From the NCBI GenBank assembly GCA_036555515.1, contig DATBLC010000161.1, positions 1 through 64,000 of the forward strand: a stretch of DNA of 64,000 nt, given 5' to 3'. A program made the position numbers and the translations under genes. The notes beneath the pieces are model-generated. The model worked only from the letters and a program-made list of their open reading frames with translations. It was not told the origin of the DNA and made no database searches. This document shows positions 44,792 through 54,204 of this stretch, in pieces. This DNA comes from DATACQ01 sp036555515 (GTDB lineage: Bacteria; Desulfobacterota; Binatia; UBA9968). Numbering within the stretch: the first letter of the stretch is position 1; every line of letters starts with the position of its first letter.

Positions 44792-44917
44792 TAAAAATTT
44801 TTTGTCCTTGATTTTCTTTTTATATTTCACTTACTTCTGGCGGAACAAAATATTCGGTAAAAAATTTCTGATGGCTTCCCGCTTTACGTTCTGCTAATTT
44901 GCCAAGAAACGAGCAAA

Positions 44918-45391
44918 ATGGCGAAGAACGATTATCCAGTTGCGCGGCTCGGAGAGATTCTCGATCAGTCGCTGAAAAGGCTCGATCTGGCGCCTCAATT
45001 GGAGGCCTATGGCATTTGGCATATTTGGCGCGAAGTCGTCGGTAGGCCCATCGCCGGCAACGCCCAGCCAGAAAAATTCCGCAATGGAACTTTGTTCGTC
45101 AAAGTATCGAGCCCCGTGTGGATGCAGCAACTGCAGTTCATGAAGGATCTATTGGCGGAAAAACTCAATGAGCGCTTGCGCGCCAACCTCGTGAAGAATA
45201 TTTTTTTCGTCGTCGGAACACTGGCCATAATCGATGCCGAAGCGGAAAACGAACCGGCACGTGCGAAACCCCTGTCTGATAGTGACCGGAAGATCGATGA
45301 CCCGTTCCTTGAGTCGGTTCAGGACCCCGAGATCCGCCAGGCGTTCAAGAAACTCCTGCGCGGTTACGCTCGCCGCAAGAAAAACCTCTGA
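44918..45391 (+). CDS. DciA-like (DUF721) protein
   Basis: A 157-residue protein. Residues 5-100 carry the DUF721/DciA fold: an amphipathic first part (LGEILDQSLKRLDLAPQLE), WHIWREVVG, then LFVKVSSPVWMQQLQFMKD, the most typical stretch. DciA helps load the replicative helicase at the origin in most bacteria lacking DnaC. A charged C-terminal region of about 50 residues is variable. It is divergent from nrdJ, another DNA-replication gene, with 227 bases between. Confidence 0.85.
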   Translation: MAKNDYPVARLGEILDQSLKRLDLAPQLEAYGIWHIWREVVGRPIAGNAQPEKFRNGTLFVKVSSPVWMQQLQFMKDLLAEKLNERLRANLVKNIFFVVGTLAIIDAEAENEPARAKPLSDSDRKIDDPFLESVQDPEIRQAFKKLLRGYARRKKNL

Positions 45392-45394
45392 TGG

Positions 45395-46228
45395 TTATAT
45401 CATGCCGGCGCCTCCGCTAAGCATTCCGGCAATTTCCGCCGTGTAGCGCCGCTGATCATCATAGACGATCAGTGGCGCCGCCACGGCAATTTGGCTCCTC
45501 CCTCCCTTGACGCCGTCAACCAGCACCAGCGATGCTACCGAACCACGGAACGAGTGGACCATTCTGAGACGCTTGGGCTCAATGCCCGTAGCGCGCATGG
45601 CGGTAAGCAGGTCAACGCAGCGAAACGCCGGATAGATCAGCGCCATCCGTCCTCGTTTGGCCAGAAGATATTTCCCGGCTCGAAGAAAATGTCCGAGGTC
45701 TCCTTCAGATTCATGGCGCGCGATACGCTTTTCCGGATTAGGGCTGACGCGGCCGCTCAGCGCCGAACGGTAGGGCGGGTTACAGATCGCCAAATCATAA
45801 CCTCCCGGTTGCGCCGACGCGGCGATGGCGCGCACGTCCGCCCCAACTAATTTTATTCGCTCTTGCAAACCGTTCATGGCAACGTTGCGGCGCGCCCGCG
45901 CGAGCATCGCCGCTTGGATCTCAACGCCGGTCAGCCGCGCGGAAGGATACCGGTGCGCGAGCATCAGCAGAATCGCGCCATTGCCGGCACCCAATTCGAC
46001 GATCTCTGCGCCCAATTCGATCTTGACGAAATGCGCGAGCAACACGGCGTCGAGCGAGACACGGTAGCCGGCGCGGCTTTGGTAAAGCTTGATCCGGCCG
46101 TCGAACAATGTGTCAGCTGTCTCATCGTCAGCGAGCGGCGGGACGCCAGCGGCAAGACCGGCGAATTCGGATGGATGAGTCACAGCGCGCGGCCCGGTGG
46201 GGTTGGCGTTGCGGATTTGTTTGCCCAT
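45395..46228 (-). CDS. tRNA1(Val) adenine-N6-methyltransferase-like protein
   Basis: A 277-residue class I SAM-dependent methylase of the TrmN6/YfiC group. SAM motif VELGAGNGAILLMLAHR, catalytic NPPYRS, and the DGRIKLYQSRAGYRVSLDAV segment that precedes the fold in this family. N-terminal about 30 residues are unconserved. The family modifies A37 of one valine tRNA in E. coli, though other substrates exist. Convergent with the DciA gene and divergent from mlaE. Confidence 0.85.
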   Translation of the reverse strand: MGKQIRNANPTGPRAVTHPSEFAGLAAGVPPLADDETADTLFDGRIKLYQSRAGYRVSLDAVLLAHFVKIELGAEIVELGAGNGAILLMLAHRYPSARLTGVEIQAAMLARARRNVAMNGLQERIKLVGADVRAIAASAQPGGYDLAICNPPYRSALSGRVSPNPEKRIARHESEGDLGHFLRAGKYLLAKRGRMALIYPAFRCVDLLTAMRATGIEPKRLRMVHSFRGSVASLVLVDGVKGGRSQIAVAAPLIVYDDQRRYTAEIAGMLSGGAGMI

Positions 46229-46307
46229 GATTCTCCACTTGCTTGAAAAACGATAAAGTTTTCTTTATAGCCTGAGTCTAATACTGCATTTTCTTCAATC
46301 ACCCGAA

Positions 46308-47078
46308 ATGCTTTCTATCATCGCTCATATCGGCCAGTCTACATCACTGGGTGTAGCAGGCATGGGCAAGATGTTCTTGTTTCTGCTGTCGGCCTTTGCC
46401 TGGGCGTTTCGGCCGCCGCTGCGTTGGCGCTTGGTCATTCACCACATCCGGACCATAGGCGTCGATTCGCTATCCGTGGTTCTGTTGTCCGGCGTTTTTA
46501 CCGGTATGGTGCTGGGACTTCAGGGTTATTACAGCCTCAGGCAATTCAACGCGGAGAGTTTTCTCGGCTCGGCGGTGGCCTTGAGCTTGCTCCGTGAACT
46601 GGGGCCGGTTTTATCTGCGTTCATGGTCACCGGGCGCACCGGCTCGGCCATGGCAGCGGAGATCGGTAGCATGAAAGTCACCGAACAGATCGATGCGCTG
46701 TACGCAATGGCGGTCAATCCGGTGCAGTATCTGGTAACGCCGCGCATCATCGCCGGGCTGGCCTCCATGCCTCTGTTAACTGCGATCTTCGATGTCGTCG
46801 GCATCTATGGTGCCTATCTGATTGGGGTCGGGCTGTTGGGCGTCAGCTCCGGCAGTTACTTTGCGGGCATGGAATCGAGCGTCGTCTTCCACGATGTCTG
46901 GAGCGGTTTCTTGAAGTCCATCAGCTTCGGTCTGATCGTCACCTGGGTATGCTGCTATAAGGGATTTAACGCGCCCCAGAGCGCCACCGGCGTGGGCCAA
47001 GCGACCACCGAATCCGTGGTGCTTTGTTTCGTCCTAATTTTGGTTTGGGACTACTTCGTGACCTCGATCATGCTCTAG
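46308..47078 (+). CDS. mlaE: MlaE-type phospholipid ABC permease
   Basis: A 256-residue membrane protein with about five helices. The family signatures are ELGPVLSAFMVTGRTGSAMA and EIGSMKVTEQIDAL. It forms the inner-membrane channel of the Mla lipid-trafficking system. First of four genes mlaE-F-D-C. No clear RBS is seen; an internal ATG (MGKMFLFLLS) is an alternative. Confidence 0.95.
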   Translation: MLSIIAHIGQSTSLGVAGMGKMFLFLLSAFAWAFRPPLRWRLVIHHIRTIGVDSLSVVLLSGVFTGMVLGLQGYYSLRQFNAESFLGSAVALSLLRELGPVLSAFMVTGRTGSAMAAEIGSMKVTEQIDALYAMAVNPVQYLVTPRIIAGLASMPLLTAIFDVVGIYGAYLIGVGLLGVSSGSYFAGMESSVVFHDVWSGFLKSISFGLIVTWVCCYKGFNAPQSATGVGQATTESVVLCFVLILVWDYFVTSIML

Positions 47079-47123
47079 CCCAGATTATGCTTCGCGGCAG
47101 GGAATATATCGACCAAATAGGGT

Positions 47124-47927
47124 TTGGCAATCAGGGTGAAAATTGTGCGTAAGAGTCTTTTTCAGCAGCCCGCCAGTGCGACCATTCGAGTGGTCGATCT
47201 GCACAAGAGTTTCGCCGGCCATGCGGTGCTCAAAGGCATCAATCTGGACCTCGAGACCGGCAAGATCACCACGATCATCGGCGGCAGCGGCTCCGGCAAG
47301 ACCGTGCTGCTCAAACACCTCAACGCTCTGCTGCTGCCGGACCGCGGCAGCGTCTTGGTGAACGGCATTGATATCACCAAGCTCGGCGAGAGTGCGCTCA
47401 ACGACGTACGGCAAAAGTTCGGTGTATTGTTTCAAGGCGCGGCACTGCTCGACTCCATGACCATCTTCGACAACGTCGCTTTTCCGCTGCGGGAGAAAAC
47501 CAGGCTCGCAGAGCGCGCGATCAGGCAAAGAGTCGAGGAGCGGCTCGCCCAGGTAGGACTGAGCGGCACGGGTTATAAATTTCCGGCGGAGATCAGCGGC
47601 GGCATGAAAAAACGTGCCGGGCTAGCCCGTGCCCTGGTGATCGAACCGGAGATCATTCTCTTCGACGAGCCTACCACCGGCCTCGACCCGCTCTTGGGCA
47701 AGAGCATTCACGATCTGATCCGCAAGATGCACGCTACTTTCGGCTTTACCGGCGTCGTCGTCAGTCATGACATTCCCGAGATATTTCGTATTTCGGACCG
47801 GGTGGCGATGCTCGCCAACGGGATCATTGCCGAAGTCGGGCCCACCGAGAAGTTCATCGCTTCGGCCAACCCCATGGTCCGTCAATTCTTGCAGGGCGAC
47901 GCCGAAGGCCCCCTCGCGGTGTTATAG
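47124..47927 (+). CDS. mlaF: MlaF-type ABC ATPase
   Basis: A 267-residue ATPase, read from a TTG at 47124 with a GTG at 47136 as an alternative. Walker A is GGSGSGKT, the signature is EISGGMKKRAGLARAL (the SGGMKKR form is typical of Mla/MCE ATPases), and Walker B is IILFDEPTTGLDP. Switch His in VVVSHDIPE. It drives MlaE and is 45 bases after it. Confidence 0.95.
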   Translation: MAIRVKIVRKSLFQQPASATIRVVDLHKSFAGHAVLKGINLDLETGKITTIIGGSGSGKTVLLKHLNALLLPDRGSVLVNGIDITKLGESALNDVRQKFGVLFQGAALLDSMTIFDNVAFPLREKTRLAERAIRQRVEERLAQVGLSGTGYKFPAEISGGMKKRAGLARALVIEPEIILFDEPTTGLDPLLGKSIHDLIRKMHATFGFTGVVVSHDIPEIFRISDRVAMLANGIIAEVGPTEKFIASANPMVRQFLQGDAEGPLAVL

Positions 47928-47940
47928 GAGACGCAAAAGC

Positions 47941-48408
47941 ATGAGTTACAAGACATCGGAAGTCATCGTCGGCCTTTTCGTTCTCGTCGGGATCGCCTGT
48001 TTAGGCTATCTCGCCATCAAGCTTGGCAAGCTCGAAGTCTTGGGCAATAGCGGTTATACTGTCTACGCTGACTTTTCCACCGTGGCCGGACTCAAGCGCG
48101 GCGACCCGGTGGAGATCGCCGGCGTCAAAGTGGGGCGGGTCGATTCCATCGGCCTTGCCGATGACCGGGCGCGGCTCGTGCTCAGGTTCGATGACGGCGT
48201 GAAACTTCAAGAGGATGTGATCGCGTCAGTACGAGCCCGGGGCTTGATCGGCGAGAAATTTGTGCTAGTGTCGCCCGGCGCGTCGGATAAAATCATTCCG
48301 GCGGGGGGCAAGATCCGGGAAACGGAGTCGCCGCCGGATATTCCGGATCTGATCGGCAAACTAGTGGGCGGAGATTTAACTTCTAAATCCGAAAAGCAAA
48401 GCCAATGA
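47941..48408 (+). CDS. mlaD: MlaD-type MCE-domain lipid-binding protein
   Basis: A 155-residue protein from the ATG at 47941, with AGGAGACGC upstream. An N-terminal membrane helix (VIVGLFVLVGIACLGYLAI) precedes one MCE domain (YADFSTVAGLKRGDPVEIAG). It would form the hexameric periplasmic ring that passes lipids between MlaE and MlaC. It overlaps mlaC as ATGA. Confidence 0.94.
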   Translation: MSYKTSEVIVGLFVLVGIACLGYLAIKLGKLEVLGNSGYTVYADFSTVAGLKRGDPVEIAGVKVGRVDSIGLADDRARLVLRFDDGVKLQEDVIASVRARGLIGEKFVLVSPGASDKIIPAGGKIRETESPPDIPDLIGKLVGGDLTSKSEKQSQ

Positions 48409-49028
48409 TCCCTAACAATAAGCGTTTCTGGCTCGCTGTCGCCGCCGGCGTTCTCGCCTCGTGGATGACGGCGGCGAGCGTAACCGCCGGCGTACCGACC
48501 GAGCAAATTCGCAATACCGTCGATAAAGCCATTCTGGTGCTCAAAGATCCCGGGTTAAAACCAGCGGGGAAGACCAAGGAGCGCCGCGACCAGCTAAAAC
48601 AAATCCTCTTCGCCCGTTTCGATTTCACCGAAATGGCCAAGCGCGCTTTGGGCGCCAACTGGCGCCGTCGCACCGCCAAGGAGCAAGAGGAGTTCGTCCA
48701 GCTTTTCACCGAACTCTTGGAGCGCGCGTACGCCGATATTATCGAATCCTACAGCGAAGAAAAGATCATTTACGTCGGCGAAAGAATGGACGGCGGCTAC
48801 GCCGATGTCGCGAGCAAAGTATTGGCCAGCAATGGTACCGAGTACTCGCTCAACTACAAAGTTCATCTGGTGAACAATGAATGGCGCGTCTACGACGTGA
48901 TCGCCGAAAATATAAGCGTGGTCAACAACTTCCGCTCACAATTCAACCGCGTCATCGCGCAGTCCTCTTACGAAGAGCTAGTGCGTCGGCTAAGGGACAA
49001 AGCCGATTTCGGCGCGCCGAAAAAATAA
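48405..49028 (+). CDS. mlaC: MlaC-type periplasmic lipid shuttle
   Basis: A 207-residue exported protein of the MlaC/Ttg2D family. A signal peptide ends near VTAG. The body contains ILFARFDFTEMAKRALGANW and YKVHLVNNEWRVYDVIAENI, with the typical VNNFRSQFNRVI end. Start overlaps mlaD's stop. No MlaB (STAS) gene follows, and no outer-membrane MlaA is in the window. Confidence 0.94.
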   Translation: MIPNNKRFWLAVAAGVLASWMTAASVTAGVPTEQIRNTVDKAILVLKDPGLKPAGKTKERRDQLKQILFARFDFTEMAKRALGANWRRRTAKEQEEFVQLFTELLERAYADIIESYSEEKIIYVGERMDGGYADVASKVLASNGTEYSLNYKVHLVNNEWRVYDVIAENISVVNNFRSQFNRVIAQSSYEELVRRLRDKADFGAPKK

Positions 49029-49226
49029 AACCGCTGTCTCGGTCGCGCGGCTGCCGATTTCCAGGGCGGGACTGACAATCTGGTACCGAAGCATTTCCCT
49101 CGCCGGCTGCCAAGTTTGAACTTGCGTTGCCCGCCGCCCATTGACTTATTGGCGTTCGCTCTTGACTCCTTCGCACGCCGCGAAGTATGGGAGACATAGA
49201 GCCACTTTTACGAAAGGAGCACGATC

Positions 49227-50162
49227 ATGGCCACCCTGATTGACTGGCATGCGCACCATACGGCCCCCGAAATTGCTGATCGCATTAAGGATCTGACGGG
49301 AAAACGACCTCATATCGACGCCTACGACTCGCCGGACCTGGGCAAACGCGTGCGAGAAATGGACGAAGTGGGGTTAGACATGCAACTGGTCTGCCAGGGC
49401 GCCGGCGTGTATGCCGATCAGCTACCCGCGAATCATGCGCTGGACATCGTCCGGCAATCGAACGACGTATTGGCGCAGCGCGTCGCGCCGCACAAAGATC
49501 GCTTGATGGGCATTACCGCTTTATCGCTTAAAAACATCGAGGCATCGGTGCAGGAAGTCGAGCGCACCGCTGCCCAGGGCTTTCGCGCTGTCCTGCTCTA
49601 TCCCCACGTTGACGGCGCGATGCTGGTCGATACGCCGACAATGGAACCGATCTTCGCCAAGATTTCCGAGCTGGACTTGCCGATCTTTCTGCACGGCGCG
49701 GGCACGGCGCAGGATCCAACACTGGCGCGGCTCGAGGACGGCGGCGCCGGAGTTGCCTATGCCGTGCTTTCCGACGGTGAAGTCGCCGAATGTTGCTTGC
49801 GCATGATCGCCAGCGGTCTGTTCGATCGCCACCCCAACTTGCGCATCGTTATCCGCAGTTCAGGCGGCGGCATCCCGTTATTGCTGCACCGCTTCTTCTG
49901 GAAGCACAAAGGGCCGCAGGGGGAAAAGCGCTACTCGGAAATTTTTCTCGAGCACTTTTTCATCGATTGCGCCAGCTCGGATGCGCGCACCTTGGCGTTT
50001 CTCATCGACAAGATGGGCGAGAACAATATCGTGTTCGGTTCCGATTACTGCGGCGGGCTCGGGGCCCTGAACAAAGCCTTTAATGGCGTATCCGGCTTGG
50101 CCGATCCAGAACGTTTCAAGCGCTTCACCGACAAGAATTCGCGCGAGTTGCTCCACATTTAG
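49227..50162 (+). CDS. Amidohydrolase-2 family protein (ACMSD-like)
   Basis: A 311-residue TIM-barrel protein. The metal motif HAHH opens the protein (His8, His10), with LPIFLHGAG carrying the mid-chain His and GSDYCGG the acidic ligand near residue 272. The family includes decarboxylases such as aminocarboxymuconate semialdehyde decarboxylase and hydrolases. GAAAGGAGCACGATC precedes the ATG. Substrate unknown; the following gene oxidises a 2-hydroxyacid. Confidence 0.88.
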   Translation: MATLIDWHAHHTAPEIADRIKDLTGKRPHIDAYDSPDLGKRVREMDEVGLDMQLVCQGAGVYADQLPANHALDIVRQSNDVLAQRVAPHKDRLMGITALSLKNIEASVQEVERTAAQGFRAVLLYPHVDGAMLVDTPTMEPIFAKISELDLPIFLHGAGTAQDPTLARLEDGGAGVAYAVLSDGEVAECCLRMIASGLFDRHPNLRIVIRSSGGGIPLLLHRFFWKHKGPQGEKRYSEIFLEHFFIDCASSDARTLAFLIDKMGENNIVFGSDYCGGLGALNKAFNGVSGLADPERFKRFTDKNSRELLHI

Positions 50163-50265
50163 TCGTTCAAGGTGCGCGCTTCGCGCATCCTGAGCTTCGA
50201 AGGATCTCTCACACGCGCCAAGAAAGATCCTTCACTTCGTTCAGGACTTGAACTTTGAAGTTACG

Positions 50266-51495
50266 ATGGCATCACCGTACGATCTCGCAATCATCGGCGG
50301 TGGCATTTTAGGCCTCGCCACCGGTTTGAAAATTCTCGAAGCGCATCCCGCCGCGAAGTTGCTCATCCTCGAAAAAGAGCCGGAAATCGCCCGGCACCAG
50401 ACCGGCCACAATAGCGGCGTGATTCATTCAGGGCTTTACTACAAGCCGGGCTCCCTCAAGGCGCAGACTTGTGTTGCGGGTCGCAAAGCGCTGATGGCCT
50501 TTTGCGACCTTAATGCCGTGCCCTATGAAATCTGCGGCAAGGTGGTCGTCGCGACCGCCGAGGAGGAGTTGCCGCGGCTTGACGAACTGCACCGCCGCGG
50601 CGTTGCCAACGGGCTTCGAGGCGTGGAGATCATCGGGCCGGAGCGGCTCAAGGAAATCGAACCCCACAGCGCGGGCATCAAGGCCCTTTACGTTCCCGAA
50701 ACCGGGATCATCGATTATACCCGAGTCGCCGCCGCCTATGCGGCCAAGATCAGGTCCGGCGGGGGTGAGATCCGCACTTCGAGTAAAGTTACGGCCATCG
50801 CCGAGCGCGGCGGCGAAATCGCCCTGCAAACCACCACCACCGACTATCGCGCGCGCCATCTGATCAATTGCTGTGGTCTGCAATCCGACATCGTCGCAAA
50901 AATGGCGGCCGGCGGCGCCAACTCCGAAGAGCACCGCATCGTCCCCTTCCGCGGTGAATACTATAAGCTCGCGCCGGCAAAACATTACATGGTGCGCAAT
51001 CTGATCTACCCCGTACCCGACCCGACGTTTCCCTTCTTGGGCGTTCACTTCACGCGCATGATCAAAGGCGGCGGCGGGATCGAGGCGGGCCCCAACGCGG
51101 TGCTTGCCTTTGCGCGCGAAGGTTACCGCCATAGCATCGTCAATGCCGGCGATCTCTGGAACACGGTTAGCTTCAAGGGCTTTTGGGCGATGACCGGCAA
51201 ATATTGGCGCACCGGCTTTGGCGAGCTGTACCGCTCGCTCAGCAAGGCGGCCTTCGTCCGAGCGCTGCAAAAGCTCTTGCCGGAAATTACCGAGAGCGAT
51301 CTGGTGCCCGGCGGCTCAGGCGTCCGCGCCCAGGCGGTGTCGGCGAGCGGCGCATTGGTGGACGATTTTGTGATCAAACAAAGCCGCAATGCGATTCACG
51401 TTCTAAACGCCCCCTCGCCGGGCGCCACGGCGTCTCTGGCTATCGGCCAAAGCATCGCCGCTATGGCCGCGAAACAATTTGATCTCAAAAATTAG
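50266..51495 (+). CDS. lhgO: L-2-hydroxyglutarate oxidase-like flavoprotein
   Basis: A 409-residue FAD enzyme from the ATG at 50266 (MASPYDLAIIGGGILGLATG). The dinucleotide motif GGGILG starts the Rossmann fold, RHQTGHNSGVIHSGLYYKPG is the family signature, and VSASGALVDDF and NAPSPGATASL near the end match LhgO. It oxidises L-2-hydroxyglutarate, feeding electrons to quinone. Complete length. Heptad TTGAAC repeats follow the gene. Confidence 0.92.
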   Translation: MASPYDLAIIGGGILGLATGLKILEAHPAAKLLILEKEPEIARHQTGHNSGVIHSGLYYKPGSLKAQTCVAGRKALMAFCDLNAVPYEICGKVVVATAEEELPRLDELHRRGVANGLRGVEIIGPERLKEIEPHSAGIKALYVPETGIIDYTRVAAAYAAKIRSGGGEIRTSSKVTAIAERGGEIALQTTTTDYRARHLINCCGLQSDIVAKMAAGGANSEEHRIVPFRGEYYKLAPAKHYMVRNLIYPVPDPTFPFLGVHFTRMIKGGGGIEAGPNAVLAFAREGYRHSIVNAGDLWNTVSFKGFWAMTGKYWRTGFGELYRSLSKAAFVRALQKLLPEITESDLVPGGSGVRAQAVSASGALVDDFVIKQSRNAIHVLNAPSPGATASLAIGQSIAAMAAKQFDLKN

Positions 51496-51507
51496 CTCCA
51501 TACGCCG

Positions 51508-51607
51508 TTCAAAATTCAAGGTTCAACGTTCAACGTATTCGAATCGTTTTATGAACCGAACAAGCACAATCACTAACTTTGGACCTTGAACGTTGAACTT
51601 TGAACCG
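51508..51607. repeat. 7-bp phased TTCAA array, inverted
   Basis: The left end GTTCAAAATTCAAGGTTCAA repeats TTCAA every 7 bases, and the right end (about 51581-51607) carries the complement (CTTGAACGTTGAACTTTGAA). Together they could form a long imperfect hairpin. Another such array is at 52504-52591. Confidence 0.6.
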
Positions 51608-51686
51608 ATAGAAACCGGCGCCAATCTTGATTTCCCCTATCCGGTCAAATATCGTGACGCAACATTGATCGGAGGTAAGCGTTAGT

Positions 51687-52214
51687 ATGATCATAGAGTA
51701 CAAAGGCAAACGGCCTAATATATCTCCCACGGCCTTCATAGCACCGACCGCCGTGATAATCGGGGACGTGACAGTCGGCGACGAAGCCAGCATCTGGTGG
51801 GGTGCGGTGCTGAGGTCCGATCAAAATGCCAACCCGATCATTATCGGCGCGCGCACTAGCGTGCAGGACAACTGTGTAATGCATTCGGGCGAAGCGCCGA
51901 CCATCATCGAGGAGGACTGCACCATCGGCCATGGTGCGATCATGGAAGGACCGCTGGTAAGGCGCGGCGCGATAATCGGTATGAACGTCACGCTTCTGGA
52001 ACATGTCGAGATCGGCGAAGAAGCTCTTATCGGCGCGGGCAGCGTCGTCACCCCGCACACCAAAATCCCGCCCCGCGTGCTCGCCGCCGGCAGTCCCGCG
52101 AAGGTCAAAAAGGAGATTACCGGCGAAGCGTTGCATTGGATCAAGATGGGCTCATCGACTTACGTGAATCTGTGCCGAAGCTATATGGGCGGCGACTTCA
52201 AAGTGGTCGGTTAA
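51687..52214 (+). CDS. Gamma-carbonic-anhydrase-like hexapeptide protein
   Basis: A 175-residue left-handed beta-helix protein with hexapeptide repeats (IIGDVTVGDEASIWW). The metal site is altered: His66 (VMHSG) and His82 (GHGAI) are kept, but the third His (normally LHG) is Glu87 in GHGAIMEG. The fold is intact and C-terminal helices follow. Enzyme activity as carbonic anhydrase is therefore doubtful; it may bind another metal or substrate. GGAGGTAAGCG precedes the ATG. Confidence 0.85.
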   Translation: MIIEYKGKRPNISPTAFIAPTAVIIGDVTVGDEASIWWGAVLRSDQNANPIIIGARTSVQDNCVMHSGEAPTIIEEDCTIGHGAIMEGPLVRRGAIIGMNVTLLEHVEIGEEALIGAGSVVTPHTKIPPRVLAAGSPAKVKKEITGEALHWIKMGSSTYVNLCRSYMGGDFKVVG

Positions 52215-52253
52215 TCGGTAGGGGGCTCACTCCGTCCGCCGTTCAAAGTTCAA

Positions 52254-52493
52254 CCCGGATTCCGCAGATGCGATTGACGCAGCGAGCGAGTAACGAATCT
52301 TACGTAGCGAAGCCAATGGGCCTCTGCCGCTAAGCAGACATCGATCATCCGCGGTTTATGAGAAATGTCAAAACCATAGTCACGGGGTGCGAAAAAGCGA
52401 AAACGACTTTGAAACTGCACGGTTGGGTGTCTTCGCTACTCCAGGTTCGCTCCTCGCTCACGCCCGGCCGTAGGTTCAACCGCGGAATCCGGG
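52254..52493 (-). repeat. 240-bp inverted-repeat element, family T2 copy 2
   Basis: Begins CCCGGATTCCGCAG and ends CGCGGAATCCGGG. Read on the minus strand its interior resembles the other T2 copies (GAGCGAACCTGGAGTAGCGAAG near the left end, AGTTTCAAAGTCG in the middle). It is the most diverged copy. Confidence 0.65.
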
Positions 52494-52503
52494 TTCAAAC
52501 TCC

Positions 52504-52591
52504 CCACGTCCCAAAACTTGAACCTTGAATGGAAACTTTGAACCACGCCGAAGGCGCCACGTTGAACATTGAACCTTGAACTTTGAACCTG
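52504..52591. repeat. TTGAAC phased array
   Basis: Units TTGAACCTTGAA and CTTTGAACC recur at about 7-base steps, broken by a short GC-rich insert (ACGCCGAAGGCGCC). It ends 20 bases before the formyltransferase start. Confidence 0.55.
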
Positions 52592-52615
52592 TAGCTTGCA
52601 TAGGAACCTAAGATC

Positions 52616-53530
52616 ATGCGGATCATTTTAATGGGCCAAGCGGCATTCGCTGAAAAATCGCTGGAAAAACTCGCCGGCAAAGGCGAAGACATCGTGGCGG
52701 TCTATTGTCCCCTCGATCCGCCGAGCGGTAAATTCGATCCGGTCAAACAGAAAGCGCTTCAGCTCGGCATTCCGGTGCGCCAGCATAAGTCATTAAAGGC
52801 GCCCGAAGTCCCTCAAGAATTTAGGTCACTCAACGCGGACTTGGCGATTCTCGCTTTCGTTCCGCAGATCGTGCCCGAGCGGGTCTTCAGCGTACCCCGC
52901 CTCGGCAGCATCTGTTTCCATCCGTCGCTCTTGCCGAAATATCGCGGCGCCAGCGCGATCAATTGGGCGTTGATCAACGGTGAAACCGTCACCGGCCTGA
53001 CGCTCTTCTGGGTCGATCGAGGCATCGACACGGGGCCGATCCTGCTGCAAAAAGAAGTCGCCATCCGACCCGATGACACTACCGGGTCGCTCTATTTCAA
53101 TAAGATTTTCCCTTTGGGTCTCGAGGCTATCGGCGAAGCCGTGGACTTGATCAATGCTGGCAATCCGCCGCGGCTCGTGCAGGATGAAACGAAAGCGACC
53201 TACGACCCGCCTTGTCAGGACGTTCATGCCAAGATTAATTGGATGAAGCCGGCGCAGCAAGTTTACAATTTAATCCGCGGCTGCGACCCGCAGCCCGGCG
53301 CGCACACGACCTACAAGGATAAAATGGTGCGCATCTTCGACGCACGCGTGCAGAGCAGCGCAAACACCGCGTTTGCCGGCCAAGTCATCGGCATCGGTGC
53401 GGAAGAAATTAGCATCGCACTCAACGGCGGAACTTTAGCAGTCAAACGAATGCGCGGCGAAGGTGGAAAAATCGCCGCCGTCGATTTTGCAAAGCAAGTT
53501 GATTTGAAAGTCGGTGATAGGCTTGGCTGA
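52616..53530 (+). CDS. Methionyl-tRNA-formyltransferase-like formyltransferase
   Basis: A 304-residue formyl-transferase. The catalytic core has FHPSLLPKYRGASAINWALI (HPSLLP motif) and the Asp of WVDRGIDTG. The C-terminal OB-fold-like domain follows residue 205. It is shorter and more diverged at the start (MGQAAFAEKSLEKL) than a housekeeping fmt, so it could instead formylate a sugar or an amino compound. It is alone among unrelated genes. Confidence 0.8.
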   Translation: MRIILMGQAAFAEKSLEKLAGKGEDIVAVYCPLDPPSGKFDPVKQKALQLGIPVRQHKSLKAPEVPQEFRSLNADLAILAFVPQIVPERVFSVPRLGSICFHPSLLPKYRGASAINWALINGETVTGLTLFWVDRGIDTGPILLQKEVAIRPDDTTGSLYFNKIFPLGLEAIGEAVDLINAGNPPRLVQDETKATYDPPCQDVHAKINWMKPAQQVYNLIRGCDPQPGAHTTYKDKMVRIFDARVQSSANTAFAGQVIGIGAEEISIALNGGTLAVKRMRGEGGKIAAVDFAKQVDLKVGDRLG

Positions 53531-53677
53531 CGATTATTCTCGCCGCCCCTACCGGCGTAGCCCCGAATTGTTTGACCCCGCGATCGCGCGACTAATTTGG
53601 CAAATAAGCCTGGAACTGTTAATGTTCGTTGACACCCCATCGACGTTGAATCGTTAAACCGGGGAGGAACCAGGACC

Positions 53678-54079
53678 ATGGAAAAAGAACCATCGATACA
53701 GAAAAAGAGCGATCCAATCATTATCGAGGCGGCGGGGATGCATATTTGGGTGGATCATCGCCGGGGCGTCGGCGGTGATGAGGGCCTGACGTTCGATGTC
53801 ACCGTGGCGGGCGCAAAAGATGGGGCGCGAATCCTGCGCTTTGACTGCTTCAGCAAGACGCCGCATTACCATGTCGGTCCGTCAGCGAAGAATCCCGTCC
53901 ACGATATGAACGCTGAAGGCATAACGGACCCGGTTCGCTGGACCCTGGATCAGCTCAAAACTCGCCTTCCGTCAATGGTTGCCGAAGCTGGATACACTGA
54001 CATCGCCAAGCTGATTGACCAGCAAGCGATAGCGCACAGTATTTCTCGGGTTGAGAAGGAGATTCTCGCCAAAGTTTAG
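53678..54079 (+). CDS. Small conserved-looking hypothetical protein
   Basis: A 133-residue soluble protein with a strong RBS (GGGGAGGAACC). The central RFDCFSKTPHYHVGPS cluster contains several His and aromatic residues, and it ends in a helical region (RWTLDQLKTRLPSMVAEAGY). I do not recognise the family. No export signal. Confidence 0.65.
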   Translation: MEKEPSIQKKSDPIIIEAAGMHIWVDHRRGVGGDEGLTFDVTVAGAKDGARILRFDCFSKTPHYHVGPSAKNPVHDMNAEGITDPVRWTLDQLKTRLPSMVAEAGYTDIAKLIDQQAIAHSISRVEKEILAKV

Positions 54080-54204
54080 CAGCCCGGCACTTAAGCTTTA
54101 TATACAGGCAAAAGGCGGACTGCCGAGAAGTTGCGGGCAAGGCGATCGTCGGATCTTCGGAACAGATCGGCCACCTTGTAAAACGAACTTAAAATTCCAC
54201 CACA

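Larger units (their letters stand above)
52215..52615. other. Intergenic region with T2 element and TTGAAC array
   Basis: 401 bases without a supported gene. It consists of a T2-family element (52254-52493) and a phased TTGAAC array (52504-52591), each joined closely to its neighbour genes. Confidence 0.6.
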
